A stretch of 64,000 nt of DNA from Sphingomonas sp. Ant H11 (GTDB taxonomy: Bacteria; Pseudomonadota; Alphaproteobacteria; Sphingomonadales; Sphingomonadaceae). Below the pieces are notes generated by a model. That model worked only from the letters and a program-made list of their open reading frames with translations, had not been told where the DNA came from and did no database searches. The stretch lies in assembly GCF_000797515.1 (NCBI RefSeq), contig NZ_JSBN01000026.1, positions 83,692-147,691 of the forward strand, read 5' to 3'. Below are positions 17,489 to 26,507 of this stretch, piece after piece. A program made the position numbers and the translations under genes. Each line of letters begins with the position of its first letter. Positions within the stretch are counted from its first letter, which is position 1.

Positions 17489-18803
17489 ACACACCCTCCA
17501 GGAAGACGATTTCGACATCGATGCCGGTCGGCATCTCGATCACAGGCTGATATTGCTCGGCGCGCTCGATCAGATATTTCGAGACGTCCTTGCCGGACTC
17601 CGCGGCACCGCCGCCGAGCGCGCGCAGGCCGACGCTGCCGAAATTGGGCGTGCGGTTGATGCTGCCCTCGCCATCGCGGGCGATGGTCGCCAAGGGCTGG
17701 TTGAAGGCGGTGTTGAGCGCGTTGCCGCCGCCACTGACCAGACCGGCCAGGAAGGCCTGCATCGCGAGAGATCCTTCGCGGCTGACGACGCGGCCGCGGA
17801 CTCCGGTCTTGCCGCCGAAGGCAATGAAACCTTTGACCTCAGACACCGCGTAGCGACCGCCAGGTTGCGGGCAGGTCATCTTCTGAAGCTTTACGTAGAC
17901 CTTCTCACTCGACAGATCGCCGCGCGCCGCGCCGTTGATGAGGCAGCCTTCGATCTTGGTCGTGAGCAGCTTGCCATTCTGGTAGACCGAGCGCGCAGGC
18001 CCTGTGACGCGGAGAACTACGGGCAACGGATCAGTCTGGCTGTTGACCCCGGCGCTCGCGTCGACGCCGACGATGACCTTGGCGCTCGCGAAGCTGTTCG
18101 GCGGCAGATAGTTGATACTATCGCTGTAAGTCGTGGTTCCCTTCGCGACGCGCGTGGCCGTGCCGGTGTCGGCCGTCTGAAAGCTGACCATCTTGACCTC
18201 AGCGCCGCTGCCGATGGGCATCGGCCGTCCGGCGGGGCTGGCATCGGGGCGTTGGTAATTCTGGACGCCGTTCGGACCATACATCCCAGAGGGCCCGGGT
18301 GCCGGCGGGAGAGCCGTAGTCTTGGAGGCGACCTGCCGCCTCAGTTGGTCATTCTCCGCCTGGTAAGCTGAAAGCACCCGCGCGCCATCGGCGCGCATCG
18401 CCTGATTCTCGCCTTTCAGCTGTTCGAGTTGCTGGGCGAGCTGGTCGACCCGTTGCTGCTGCCCGTTGACCGATTTCAGCTGGTTTTCGACCGACTGCAT
18501 CTGATTTTCCGAGAGCGCCATCCACTCCTGCTGGTTGAGGTTCTTGTTGACCATGTCTTTGGTCGAGACTTCGACCTTGGCGGGATCGCTATCGGTGGAA
18601 GCAGATTTTCCGCCGTCGTCGCCGAAGATCCAAAACGAGGAGGCGATGAGCCCGGCGCCAGCGACGCCCGCAAGCAACAGCCGCTGCTTTTTGCGGACGC
18701 TCTCGTTCGCGGTCAGATCGCTAGAGACCGGAGAGACGCCCTCCTCCTCTGGTCCTCCATCGAGAGGCGCGCGCTTGCGCCGGAAGATATCGGCCAAAGC
18801 CAT
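17475..18803 (-). CDS. traB: conjugal transfer protein TraB (VirB10-like)
   Basis: A 442-residue inner-membrane protein spanning the periplasm. Order: cytoplasmic basic head, one helix (LLLAGVAGAGLIASSFWIFG), a coiled coil (residues about 90-150, rich in Gln/Glu/Leu heptads), a Pro-rich stretch, and the TrbI/VirB10 beta-barrel domain with INYLPPNSFASAKVIVGVDA, CLINGAARGDLSSEKVYVKL and VRGRVVSREG. It links the inner-membrane ATPase to the TraK/TraV outer-membrane pore. Length fits F TraB (475). Confidence 0.95.
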   Translation of the reverse strand: MALADIFRRKRAPLDGGPEEEGVSPVSSDLTANESVRKKQRLLLAGVAGAGLIASSFWIFGDDGGKSASTDSDPAKVEVSTKDMVNKNLNQQEWMALSENQMQSVENQLKSVNGQQQRVDQLAQQLEQLKGENQAMRADGARVLSAYQAENDQLRRQVASKTTALPPAPGPSGMYGPNGVQNYQRPDASPAGRPMPIGSGAEVKMVSFQTADTGTATRVAKGTTTYSDSINYLPPNSFASAKVIVGVDASAGVNSQTDPLPVVLRVTGPARSVYQNGKLLTTKIEGCLINGAARGDLSSEKVYVKLQKMTCPQPGGRYAVSEVKGFIAFGGKTGVRGRVVSREGSLAMQAFLAGLVSGGGNALNTAFNQPLATIARDGEGSINRTPNFGSVGLRALGGGAAESGKDVSKYLIERAEQYQPVIEMPTGIDVEIVFLEGVYVRN

Positions 18804-18804
18804 G

Positions 18805-19608
18805 TCACTGCCTCCCGTTTTGCGAGACGAGGTAGGCCGTCGTGACCTTCCCTGGATCGAGCTTCGGCTCTGCGATCGACACTGCCAGCGCGCTCGATGG
18901 CGCGACCGTCGCTTCGGTCAGCGTCACCGGCGCCGGGCCCTTGTTCTCGATGCGAAGCACGCGGCCGGTGAGATCGGTGCCGCGATATTCGGCGATCATC
19001 TGGACTTTAAGCGTGCCGACATAGACCGGCCGAAGCGCCCGTTGGCGCATCTCATAGCCATCGACGACGCTGTTCGAGTACATGGCCTGAACGAGCTCGA
19101 CGGCCGTTTCCTGCGGATTTGCCGCTGCTAACTGCGGTGTCGCATCGCCCGCCTTGTCCTTCGCGATGGTCGGGTTCGAGATGAATACCTGGACCGCCTG
19201 TTCGCCCGCGATGCGGCAGACGAACTTGTAGACATAACCCCGCTTGCTGGTCGCGAAAAAGGAAAGGGCCTGACGGCCGAACCCTTCCGGCACCGACAGA
19301 TAGATGTCGCCGCGGACCGGCTCGTTCACGACCGAAAAGTCGTCGGCGGGATTGCCCGTCGAGATTTTCGAGACCGAGGCGAATTCATCCTCGACGAGGC
19401 TGATCCTGGTGAGGTCTTTTGCCGAGGCGGCGCAGTCGACCTGGCTGCCGTCGGACGCCATTACCGTTTGGTCTGCCCATGCCGGCCCCGCGATGAGGAA
19501 GAATGATAACGCGACCAGTGACGCGCCAATGATACGGCTCAGATAGCAGTAATAGCGGGAGAGGAAGACGGCACCGGTCGCGGCGCTGCCAATGGCGTAG
19601 ACCGACAT
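18805..19608 (-). CDS. traK: conjugal transfer secretin-like protein TraK
   Basis: A 267-residue exported protein (VirB9-like) of the outer-membrane core. The signal peptide lies in SRIIGASLVALSFFLIAGPAWADQ. The body has TRISLVEDEFASVSKISTGN, DIYLSVPEGFG, LSFFATSKRGYVYKFVC and the C-terminal GRVLRIENKGPAPVTLTEATV, characteristic of TraK. ATG 19608 was chosen because it overlaps the traE stop by 1 nt (TGATG); the longer frame upstream is a shadow of traE. Gap to traB is 1 nt. Confidence 0.93.
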   Translation of the reverse strand: MSVYAIGSAATGAVFLSRYYCYLSRIIGASLVALSFFLIAGPAWADQTVMASDGSQVDCAASAKDLTRISLVEDEFASVSKISTGNPADDFSVVNEPVRGDIYLSVPEGFGRQALSFFATSKRGYVYKFVCRIAGEQAVQVFISNPTIAKDKAGDATPQLAAANPQETAVELVQAMYSNSVVDGYEMRQRALRPVYVGTLKVQMIAEYRGTDLTGRVLRIENKGPAPVTLTEATVAPSSALAVSIAEPKLDPGKVTTAYLVSQNGRQ

Positions 19609-20174
19609 CACTGATCCTTTTCCTTGCCGGTCGTCACCATTCCAAAGCCGACAAGCTTCAGGGACAGTCCGGAATATTGCCAATCGAAGCGGAAGGTCCG
19701 GCGCTCGCTCGAAACGACCTTGTTCCCGACGATCGTGTGCAGATCCCCAGTGACCGTGGACCACAGGTTCTTCGGATCGATTTCCATCGTCTGGATCGTG
19801 AAGAACTGCGCGATCGAGGAGCCGCGCTGCTCGTTGACGATCTTCATGAGGTCGCCGCGGATCTTCCCCTGCGCGCTCGGCGCCGTGATCTCGAGGACCG
19901 ACTTCATCCAATATTCAAGGTTGGCAGGGCTTCGGTCCAGGGTCAGCACCGCTGTGTCGCGGGTTATCAGTTCGAGATACTCGCGAGAGACCCCTGAGCT
20001 GCTGACGGCCAAGGGCCGCGCCAGGACAGGCTGCAGCACGATCTCGCGGTCGCGGGTCGCGGTGACCAGCAACAGGATCCCGGCGAGGACTCCCAGGACC
20101 ACCGACACAATCACGAGGAGATTGCGCTGCCGCAGGACCCGTTGGCTTTGAGCGTGAGTGTGGGAGATCTCCAT
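19608..20174 (-). CDS. traE: conjugal transfer protein TraE (VirB8-like)
   Basis: A 188-residue inner-membrane protein: short N-terminus, one helix (LLVIVSVVLGVLAGILLLVTAT), and the TraE periplasmic domain with VSREYLELITRDTAVLTLDRSP, FFTIQTMEIDPKNLWSTVTGDL and the basic C-terminal RRTFRFDWQYSGLSLKL. Same length as F TraE. It forms part of the pilus assembly scaffold with TraL, TraK and TraB. Confidence 0.95.
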   Translation of the reverse strand: MEISHTHAQSQRVLRQRNLLVIVSVVLGVLAGILLLVTATRDREIVLQPVLARPLAVSSSGVSREYLELITRDTAVLTLDRSPANLEYWMKSVLEITAPSAQGKIRGDLMKIVNEQRGSSIAQFFTIQTMEIDPKNLWSTVTGDLHTIVGNKVVSSERRTFRFDWQYSGLSLKLVGFGMVTTGKEKDQ

Positions 20175-20175
20175 C

Positions 20176-20466
20176 TTACCCGGCCATCAATCGGAGATAG
20201 GAGGGTGGTGTGGCCCTCATGCCGGTGAAGCCGGCAGGAAGATGCCAATAGGCCAGATGGAGGAGCCAAGACGTCGCCCGCCCTGCCTTAGCCTTCTTCA
20301 GTCCCCACCAACCCGCACCCGAAAGAACGACGCCAATGAGAATGTGCTGAGACAGGATTCCCCAGACGAACGGAATAACCATCGCCAGGAATTCATCTAG
20401 CGTCCACAGCCCGATTAGCTCAGGGTCGTCTAGATGAGACGGTATGACGTACTTGTCCGCGGCCAT
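20176..20466 (-). CDS. traL: conjugal transfer protein TraL (VirB3-like)
   Basis: A 96-residue small membrane protein with a conserved start (YVIPSHLDDPELIGLWTLDEF), two close hydrophobic segments and a basic tail (GLKKAKAGR...HLAYWHLPAGF). It matches F TraL in size (91) and layout. It lies 1 nt from traE and 58 nt after the pilin gene. Confidence 0.93.
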   Translation of the reverse strand: MAADKYVIPSHLDDPELIGLWTLDEFLAMVIPFVWGILSQHILIGVVLSGAGWWGLKKAKAGRATSWLLHLAYWHLPAGFTGMRATPPSYLRLMAG

Positions 20467-20524
20467 TGCACCACCCTCTCCAAAAGCCGGCCGGATCTGC
20501 TATTCCGACCGACTGTCGGACCCT

Positions 20525-20844
20525 TCAGATCGTTGCCGTGACGGTGGAGGTGACGATCGGAATGCCGGTACCCGCGCCGACGCCGACGCCGACCGGGATG
20601 GCGATCTGGCCCATCGAGAAACGCCCCGAAGCGAGCGCTACGATGCCGCCGGCGAGCGAGAGGACGGTGATGATCTTGCCGCCCGAGCCCTCGAGGAAGT
20701 CGGTGAACTTCGTCAGGGCGGTGTCGAACGTCGTATCGGCGCGGCGAATGCCGGACCGGCGAACAGGAACAGAGCGAGCGCGAGTGCGATGAGGGCGAAG
20801 ACCGCCAGCTCCGCACGACCGCTGTACTTGAGGACAGACTGCAT
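20525..20844 (-). pseudogene. traA: conjugative pilin TraA, one-base frameshift after the signal peptide
   Basis: From ATG 20844 the frame gives a long signal peptide (MQSVLKYSGRAELAV...FAGPAFA), then stops after about 13 more residues. One base added at the GCGCC (about 20742) right after the cleavage site continues as ADTTFDTALTKFTDFLEGSG, then two hydrophobic segments (KIITVLSLAGGIVAL and GQIAIPVGVGVGAGTGIPIV), ending TATI at 20525. This is the two-helix TraA pilin layout, about 106 residues before processing. The position directly before traL is the conserved one. Without a pilin the operon would be useless, so sequencing error is likely. Confidence 0.8.
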
Positions 20845-20929
20845 GAGAGTTTCCCTTCAATTCGAACGCGACGGAACCGCGCCCGATTGAAAGGTGAGGC
20901 CAATCAAATCCGGGCGGCAACGATGCCCT

Positions 20930-21090
20930 CGGACCGAGGCGGGGATTCCGGGAGGAATGATGGTTGAGCCTGCGACTCCGAGACGCGCCGACCCCGCAAC
21001 GGGACGCGCGTCCCAGATCCCGGGACGTCCTGTCCAGCTTTCCAGGAAGCCATGTCCCGATGCAGGGACGGCCGAACGGACGATCATTTG
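20930..21090. repeat. cluster of GGGAC/GTCCC inverted repeats upstream of traA
   Basis: The 355-nt gap between traA and the divergent gene at 21200 holds several copies of GGGAC and its complement: a perfect 14-bp palindrome GGGACGCGCGTCCC (21001-21014), GGGACGTCC (21022-21030), and GTCCC-GATGCA-GGGAC (21054-21069). The divergent position suggests an operator region for the tra operon, possibly for the small regulator genes beside it; a transfer origin is another option. No clear -10/-35 pair was identified. Confidence 0.5.
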
Positions 21091-21199
21091 GTGTCCACTT
21101 CACCGAGTCGCTGTTTGGACTCGATGCTGCGCGCGTTTCTGCGTATCATTCACGGTGGGGGCGCTGGACGGGTTCGCGTTAGCGCGGGGATCGAACGTC

Positions 21200-21673
21200 A
21201 TGGGTGAGAACATGAGTGCGGACAACCGCAACTACGTTCTGGATATTTCCATCGATCTCTTCCGTTTGACGACTGAGAGCCTGCGCCTTCATTCGAACGA
21301 GACACGCCAGTACCAGACGCTGGCGAACCTCGTGAACTGTCGCGCTGAAACGAAAAATTGCGGGGAGGAACACAGGCCCGACACGCTGCGAAAGCACTTT
21401 CATGCCATACCGACCGATGGGGATATTCACATCAGCCTCGACATCCTGAAGACCAGCGCCGAGAGTCTGGATCAAACGCGCGAGCATCTCTGCCGGAAGC
21501 TCGGATCAGACATGACGGTCGGCGACGCATTGTCAGTCTTGCTCTTCGACTATGTCGCCGAGAGAAAGGCCGCTGAAGTGCTCGATCGCATGGGTCTTGG
21601 CGAATTCAACCAGAATGGAGACGATAAGCATTCCGGCCAATCCCGAGAAGGAAATGTTTTACCTTTCAAATAG
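21200..21673 (+). CDS. hypothetical protein beside tra operon
   Basis: A 157-residue soluble, charged protein (MGENMSADNRNYVLDISIDLF...). It has a central SLDILKTSAESLDQTREHLC helix and a TVGDALSVLLFDYVAERKAAEVL segment. I chose ATG 21200 because GGGGA stands 9 nt before it; ATG 21212 is possible. It is divergent from traA and followed by an Xre-type regulator, so it may be a transfer regulator, but no DNA-binding motif is clear. Confidence 0.6.
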   Translation: MGENMSADNRNYVLDISIDLFRLTTESLRLHSNETRQYQTLANLVNCRAETKNCGEEHRPDTLRKHFHAIPTDGDIHISLDILKTSAESLDQTREHLCRKLGSDMTVGDALSVLLFDYVAERKAAEVLDRMGLGEFNQNGDDKHSGQSREGNVLPFK

Positions 21674-21732
21674 TTAATTTATAGAAACCACAATTTCTCA
21701 CGTCCACCACGCCTTGCTAATGCTGGGGTGCT

Positions 21733-22308
21733 ATGATTTGCTCACTTGATCCCAAGCACTTGGATCGGGGGGGCAGTGTGAAGTCGTCACTTGCCACGGA
21801 CGCGGTTTCCGACAGTTCTGATCGTCTCGAGGATAAGGAGCCGCGCGACTATGTCATGATGATCCGGAAGGCGATGGCTGAGCGAGGCCTGCATATCCGT
21901 GAGCTCTCGTTAAGGGCGGGCATCAGCAAAAGCAGGCTTGGATTGCTGTTGCATAGCGATCCCAGAAAGCGGCCGAACATTTCCCTGGTGGAATTTCAAA
22001 AGATCCTTGCGGCGATGGGCATCAGTATCATCCAAGCGATTATCAGCGTCGAATCGCAAATCGATCCAGATATGCTCTACGACGAACGCTTTACGACGCT
22101 CCTCCTGATGCTGTCTGAACTCTTCAGTGGCTTGCCTTCCAGGCTTATCCAGGCTCTTGACGAGATCGAGGGCATCGATGGCACCGAAATCCGACGCGAA
22201 TGGGCGACTCCCCTCAAGGAGGCCGTGGTCGAAAAGCTGGTAAAGGAAGTCACGAGGATTCTGGCCCGCAGGGCGGAGCTGACCGAGACCAGCCGTATCG
22301 GACTATAG
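21733..22308 (+). CDS. Xre/Cro-type helix-turn-helix regulator
   Basis: A 191-residue protein with an N-terminal Xre-like helix-turn-helix (residues about 45-90: MIRKAMAERGLHIRELSLRAGISKSRLGLLLHSD) and a helical C-terminal domain of unknown family. Start ATG 21733 or GTG 21778; both have G-rich sequence upstream. Its place next to the tra promoter region suggests control of transfer genes. The GGGAC repeats at 20.9-21.1 kb are candidate targets (inference). Confidence 0.7.
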   Translation: MICSLDPKHLDRGGSVKSSLATDAVSDSSDRLEDKEPRDYVMMIRKAMAERGLHIRELSLRAGISKSRLGLLLHSDPRKRPNISLVEFQKILAAMGISIIQAIISVESQIDPDMLYDERFTTLLLMLSELFSGLPSRLIQALDEIEGIDGTEIRREWATPLKEAVVEKLVKEVTRILARRAELTETSRIGL

Positions 22309-22320
22309 CGCGCATGGTCT

Positions 22321-23049
22321 TCAAAAGGTCGAAACTCTGACGGCACGACCAACTGCGGGCATCGGGCGCCTGGATTGTTGCGAGGCGTCCATCCCAAGAT
22401 TTGCCGCTTCTGGAACGCCGGCCAAACGGCGCCAGTTCAGCAGCACGCTTTCGACATAGGCTTGGGTCTCGGCGATGCGCGGCACGAAGCCGTTGCGCAC
22501 GCGCCCGGGACCAGCATTGTAGGCGGCCAACGCCAAGTGCACCTGACCGAAGCGGTCGAGTTGCTGCTTCAGATATTTGGCTCCGCCGCGCAGATTCTGC
22601 TCGAGATCGTAGCGATCGACACCCAGGCCCTGCGCCGTATCCGGCATCAGCTGCGTCAATCCAAATGCGTTCTTCGAGGAGTAGATGGATGCTTGGTAGC
22701 CGCTTTCCCTAATAATCATCGCGTCGAACAGGCCCGTCGGAATCCCATACTCGCATGCGATACTGCTCATCAGCGCATAGTAGCCGAACCGCCGGTTTTC
22801 GGCCGCGGTGCTCAGGAAGCCAGCCGGGCGATACGCGCTCACACCACATCCTGGTGCGTATTGCGTCGCAGCGGCAGCAAAGGCCATTCCGCTCCGCATC
22901 CACGGAGGAATTGGAATTGCTGGCGGTGCTGGTGCGGCCGTCTGCAGCGATGCAACTCCGACCCGGGCGACGCCCACATGCGCAAAGGGGTCAATTTCGG
23001 TATCAGCGGGCACCGCTGACAGGCCAGCGGACGCAAAGCTGTTCCTCAT
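22321..23049 (-). CDS. lytic transglycosylase (SLT family, conjugation-associated)
   Basis: A 242-residue peptidoglycan-cleaving enzyme. After a variable, Ala/Pro-rich N-terminus comes the SLT domain: EYGIPTGLFDAMIIRESGYQ with the catalytic glutamate, SSKNAFGLTQLMPDTAQGLGV, and LALAAYNAGPGRVRNG. Such enzymes (VirB1, TrbN, Orf169 of F) open the cell wall for the secretion channel. No clear signal peptide is seen, so the true start may lie elsewhere. Convergent with the Xre gene. Confidence 0.88.
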   Translation of the reverse strand: MRNSFASAGLSAVPADTEIDPFAHVGVARVGVASLQTAAPAPPAIPIPPWMRSGMAFAAAATQYAPGCGVSAYRPAGFLSTAAENRRFGYYALMSSIACEYGIPTGLFDAMIIRESGYQASIYSSKNAFGLTQLMPDTAQGLGVDRYDLEQNLRGGAKYLKQQLDRFGQVHLALAAYNAGPGRVRNGFVPRIAETQAYVESVLLNWRRLAGVPEAANLGMDASQQSRRPMPAVGRAVRVSTF

Positions 23050-23418
23050 CTCGAATTCGACCCATCCGCGGCTCAGATCATGGACCTAAAGGGAGCATTG
23101 GACTCCGAAATGCCTGTTGACCTCGCCCCGCCGCCTTTCTCTTCACTCGCGAGCGCTGCTGGCCTTCTGCGACCTCTGTCGGTGGCGGCCGGCCGGCCGA
23201 CATCACGATGAGCTGCGCCGTTCTTGTCGGCTTCACCGGCTCTGCGGAAGCATAAGAGGCAACCATGCTACCGACCAAAGCACCACGCATCTCAGTAGAA
23301 GTGATCGCATCTCAACCTCCAAAACCGCGATTTTGAAAAGTTGAGATCCGGCGAATGGGGTTGTCAATGCATCCCGGCTCGGCAAGCATCACCGAAACCC
23401 GTACCGACAGGCGCGTCC
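23050..23418. other. 369-nt gap; possible small secreted-peptide gene, minus strand
   Basis: The minus strand has GGAGG right before ATG 23312 (MRSLLLRCVV...), which stops after 24 codons, and an overlapping frame from ATG 23290 to 23078 (MRGALVGSMVASYASAEPVKP...). Joined by one shift they would make a small exported protein of about 75 residues. A CAAAA-N6-TTTTG dyad lies at about 23322-23337. None of this is strong. Confidence 0.2.
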
Positions 23419-24714
23419 ATGTGGTTGATCGATCGCCATAGCGACGGGCTTAGCAAGGCCCGTATCCCCCTCCCCGGCCCGCTTCGGAAAGCGCTAGTCC
23501 GGTGGTATGCCGGCGAGGCTCCCGGCCTGACGAAGAGGCCGGCATCATGCTTGTCCAGCAGGCGCGCATCGGCGAGAAATGGCTCGCATGCGACTGCCTT
23601 GGCAGCGATCGCGAGCCCCCGATGCTCACGCCTGCATTCCTTTCAGAGGCCGAAACCTACTATCTGCGCCGGCTTACCGGCTCGAAGCGCGCCGAACACC
23701 TTCCAACCTGCCCCTTCTTTCGTGACCAGGCGACCAACCGCATCAGCGAAGTCCGCAATCCCGAAACACCGGTCGACCCGCCCGTCGGCTACTTCGAGGT
23801 CCTGCGGCCCGCTCCCGAGAAGCTTGCTCAACGGCCGGACGAGGAGAGCAGTGACGATCGTACCCGGAACGCCTCCATGCCCAGGTTGGCGCGCCTGCTC
23901 TGGCGCCTTTTTGAACGTCTCCGGCCTCAACTTCTCCGCCCCGATCTCAGAGGAGTCGACGGAACGCTCGATCACGCATGAATTCGAAGCACTGACCGCG
24001 GCGGCGGGAAAGGTCGAGATCGCGCCAGGCATCGAACTCGGCCGGGCACTGTGGACACACGCCAAGGCTCTTCACAGCAAGCGCGCATACGCTGGCATCC
24101 GCGAGCTCGCCCGAACATGGCCTCGCGGGCATGCACCCCAAGGCTTTCTGACGGTCTTCGCAAAAGGGTTTCGGGGATCGACCATCTTTCCAGCTGGGTC
24201 GGATCCGATTTCCGTTGCAAACCGAATTCAGTCACCGTCGGTACGTGGCAATCACATCAAGGGCCCTTTTCTCATCATCGTGGTGATCGGCGAATATCCC
24301 GAGGCCCATGGCTATGCGCCTTTGAGAGCCTATGCTCAGCCCGTTTTCTCCGGCAACCGCTTCATCCCCGTCGATTCAGAATTTGAGCGAAGCATGTTGC
24401 GGGCGCTTCTTGGTGCGCGCTACGCCTTGGACCGTGAAGGCATCGACATTGCGATCGAGAAGCCGGTATTCGACAGACTAACACCGCTCGGCTCTTGCCG
24501 GCCTGATTTCATGCTTGAGGCGCGCTCGCGACGCACAGGCGAAATCCGGACGCTCATCGTTGAGGCGATGGGATTTTCCAACGAGGAATATCTGGCCTCC
24601 AAGGCCGCCACCCACCCGAGAATGGCGCAGATCGCCCCCGTCGTCTGTATCACGCCGGAGGATCTGGAAGCCGGACACGTCGGAAGTATTCTGGCCTACG
24701 CGCTGTTAGGTTGA
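23419..24714 (+). pseudogene. DUF1173-like plasmid protein with Cys cluster and nuclease-like C-terminus, two frameshifts
   Basis: Begins MWLIDRHSDGLSKARIPL. The sequence leaves frame 1 at about 23525 (GG where GGG is needed), runs in frame 2 through EKWLACDCLGSD and EHLPTCPFFRD to about 23910, and returns to frame 1 where T5 should be T4, then on to SILAYALLG. The restored product is about 431 residues. The N-terminal CxC plus later C could bind zinc. The C-terminal part CRPDFML...TLIVEAMGFSNEEYLASKAATH resembles a PD-(D/E)xK nuclease core. The layout recalls DUF1173 proteins of conjugative plasmids (from memory, unchecked). Function unknown. Confidence 0.6.
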
Positions 24715-24734
24715 AGCGAGGACGGCCGCGGCCT

Positions 24735-25004
24735 TCAGTTCCAAGTCAGCGTCGCGGCGAATGATCCGACGATGAGCAGCGTCACGGGCGTCGATAACAA
24801 GTAGCTCTTCTGCCAACGCCACCAGGTTCTTGGCAGAAAGCGCAGCACATCGCCGGTCGACTTCAGCCCGAGCCAGGCCCGCTCGCGATACAGATCATAG
24901 ATTGACGTTGCGACAGACAGCATCACGGCCAGGCCGCAACACACACCTGCCGCCGCGTAAAGCGCGAGCCAGTTGGCGATCTCTGCTTGAGACAGAGTTG
25001 TCAT
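24735..25004 (-). CDS. small two-helix membrane protein
   Basis: An 89-residue protein starting MTTLSQAEIANW at ATG 25004, with GGAG 8 nt upstream. It has a helix at residues 12-33 (ALYAAAGVCCGLAVMLSVAT), a basic central part (LYRERAWLGL, RTWWRWQK) and a second helix at the end (LLSTPVTLLIVGSFAATLTW). It converges with the preceding gene. This is the last plasmid-type gene before the IS cluster. No family recognised. Confidence 0.55.
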   Translation of the reverse strand: MTTLSQAEIANWLALYAAAGVCCGLAVMLSVATSIYDLYRERAWLGLKSTGDVLRFLPRTWWRWQKSYLLSTPVTLLIVGSFAATLTWN

Positions 25005-25248
25005 AAGCAAAACTCCAATCTCCACACGCGTAATGCCTCGACGTTCTCATTCGAGGATCGATTCCGCCGAAGGCGATCGTCGAGACGGCAACATCTCGGC
25101 TAGCCTGACCGATGTAACAACCTCATTTTAGCAACGCGCTGGCCACGTCACCATAGCGAAGGGGGTGAACCCGATCTCGCGTTGGGAAGCGACCCAGATC
25201 CAACGTCTCGTCGCCGAATATGAGTGCTACCGAAGTCACCGCATAATA

Positions 25249-26408
25249 CCAAATCTCGTGATCGGTGACTCATAGGGGATTCCCAAACGGTCTGAAGTTC
25301 GATTCAATGGTCGCGAACCTGAGGGAGGTTTGCGATGGCAGCGGCAGTGGCGCTTCGGGCTGATTTTACGGCGACAAGGATGCGCGCGCTGGCGCGATCG
25401 AGCGGTGACGCGAACCAGGTGCGTCGGCTGCTGGCGCTGGCGACGATTTACGAGGGCGGGACGCGCAGCGATGCGGCGCAGCTTGGCGGCGTTGGTCTTC
25501 AGACGGTTCGCGATTGGGTGCTGCGGTTCAACGCCGCCGGGCCTGATGGCCTGATCGATGCGGTGCCACCTGGTGGTGTGCCGCTGCTCGATAACGCGCA
25601 GCGTCGGGCCCTGGCGCAGATCGTCGAGAGTGGTCCGATCCCGGCATCGCACGGTGTCGTGCGTTGGCGCTTGATCGATCTGGCGCAGTGGGTGTGGGAC
25701 GAGTTCGCCATCAGCGTCAGCAAGCAGACATTGAGCCGGGAGTTGCGCGCCATGGGGTATCGCAAGCTGTCGGCGCGCCCGCGGCATCATGCGCAGGACG
25801 ATGATGCCATCCCGACGTTTAAAAAAACTTCTCCGCCGAGGTGGCGACGATCCGGGCAACGCTCCCGCGCGGCACGGCAATAGAGCTTTGGTGGCAGGAC
25901 GAGGCGCGGGTCGGCCAAGAACGGGATCACGCGGCGCTGGGCACGTCGCGGAACCCGGCCCTCGGCACCGAAGGACCAGCGCACGGCATCAGCCTATATC
26001 TACGGAGCGATCTGCCCGGCCGAGGGCAAGGGCGCGGCGCTCGTGCTGCCGCGATGCAACACCCAGGGGAGTGGCCTTGCATCTGGCGGAAATCTCCGCC
26101 GCCGTCGCGCCGGGCGCACACGCCATACTGCTCCTCGACCAGGCGGGATGGCATGGCTCTGGCGCGCTCATCGTCCCCTCCAACATCACCTTGCTGCCGC
26201 TGCCGTCGAAATGCCCCGAACTCAACCCGGTTGAAAATGTCTGGCAGTTCATGCGCGACAACTGGCTCTCGAACAGGATCTTCAAATCTTACGCCGACAT
26301 CCTCGATCACTGCTGCTTTGCATGGAACCGTCTCGTCGATCAGCCGTGGCTCATCATGTCCATCGGCCTGCGATCATGGGCACATGGGTGACCGTCCGTG
26401 GGACTTGG
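25249..26408 (+). mobile_element. IS630-family insertion sequence, first copy
   Basis: A 1160-bp element bounded by imperfect inverted repeats (left CCAAATCTCGTGATCGGTGA; right end, complement, CCAAGTCCCACGGACGGTCA). It is flanked by TA on both sides (25247-25248 and 26409-26410), the target duplication of IS630/Tc1-like transposition. It encodes one DDE transposase. Its right end lies about 4 nt from the IS1380 element that follows. Confidence 0.8.
25335..26391 (+). pseudogene. IS630-family transposase, several frameshifts
   Basis: The N-terminal helix-turn-helix half (MAAAVALRADFTATRM... to DDDAIPTFKK) is intact. The frame then breaks at an A7 run (about 25820), again near 25917 (after WWQDEARVGQ) and again near 26062. 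Across the frames the sequence gives EVATIRATLPRGTAIELWWQDEA (first catalytic Asp), AILLLDQAGWHGSG (second Asp) and CPELNPVENVWQFMRDNWLSN (Glu), so the whole DDE core is present. Restored length is about 350 residues. Indels may be sequencing errors or true decay. Confidence 0.75.
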
Positions 26409-26507
26409 TATAACCTCTCTTATTCGTGAGGGTGCGCTGACTGGTTCGGTCTGGCTTTCGGCAGGGACATAGGCCCAAGCAGGCTGTACTCCGTCGTTGC
26501 GTCTATT

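Noticed and set aside
18805..19911. TraK with a 100-residue N-terminal extension
   Set aside because: The extra part is the shadow of traE in another frame, rich in Arg/Asp/Gly; the true start with signal peptide overlaps the traE stop.
24723..24733. GGCCGCGGCC palindrome as terminator between convergent genes
   Set aside because: Too short, no loop and no T tract; common by chance in this GC range.
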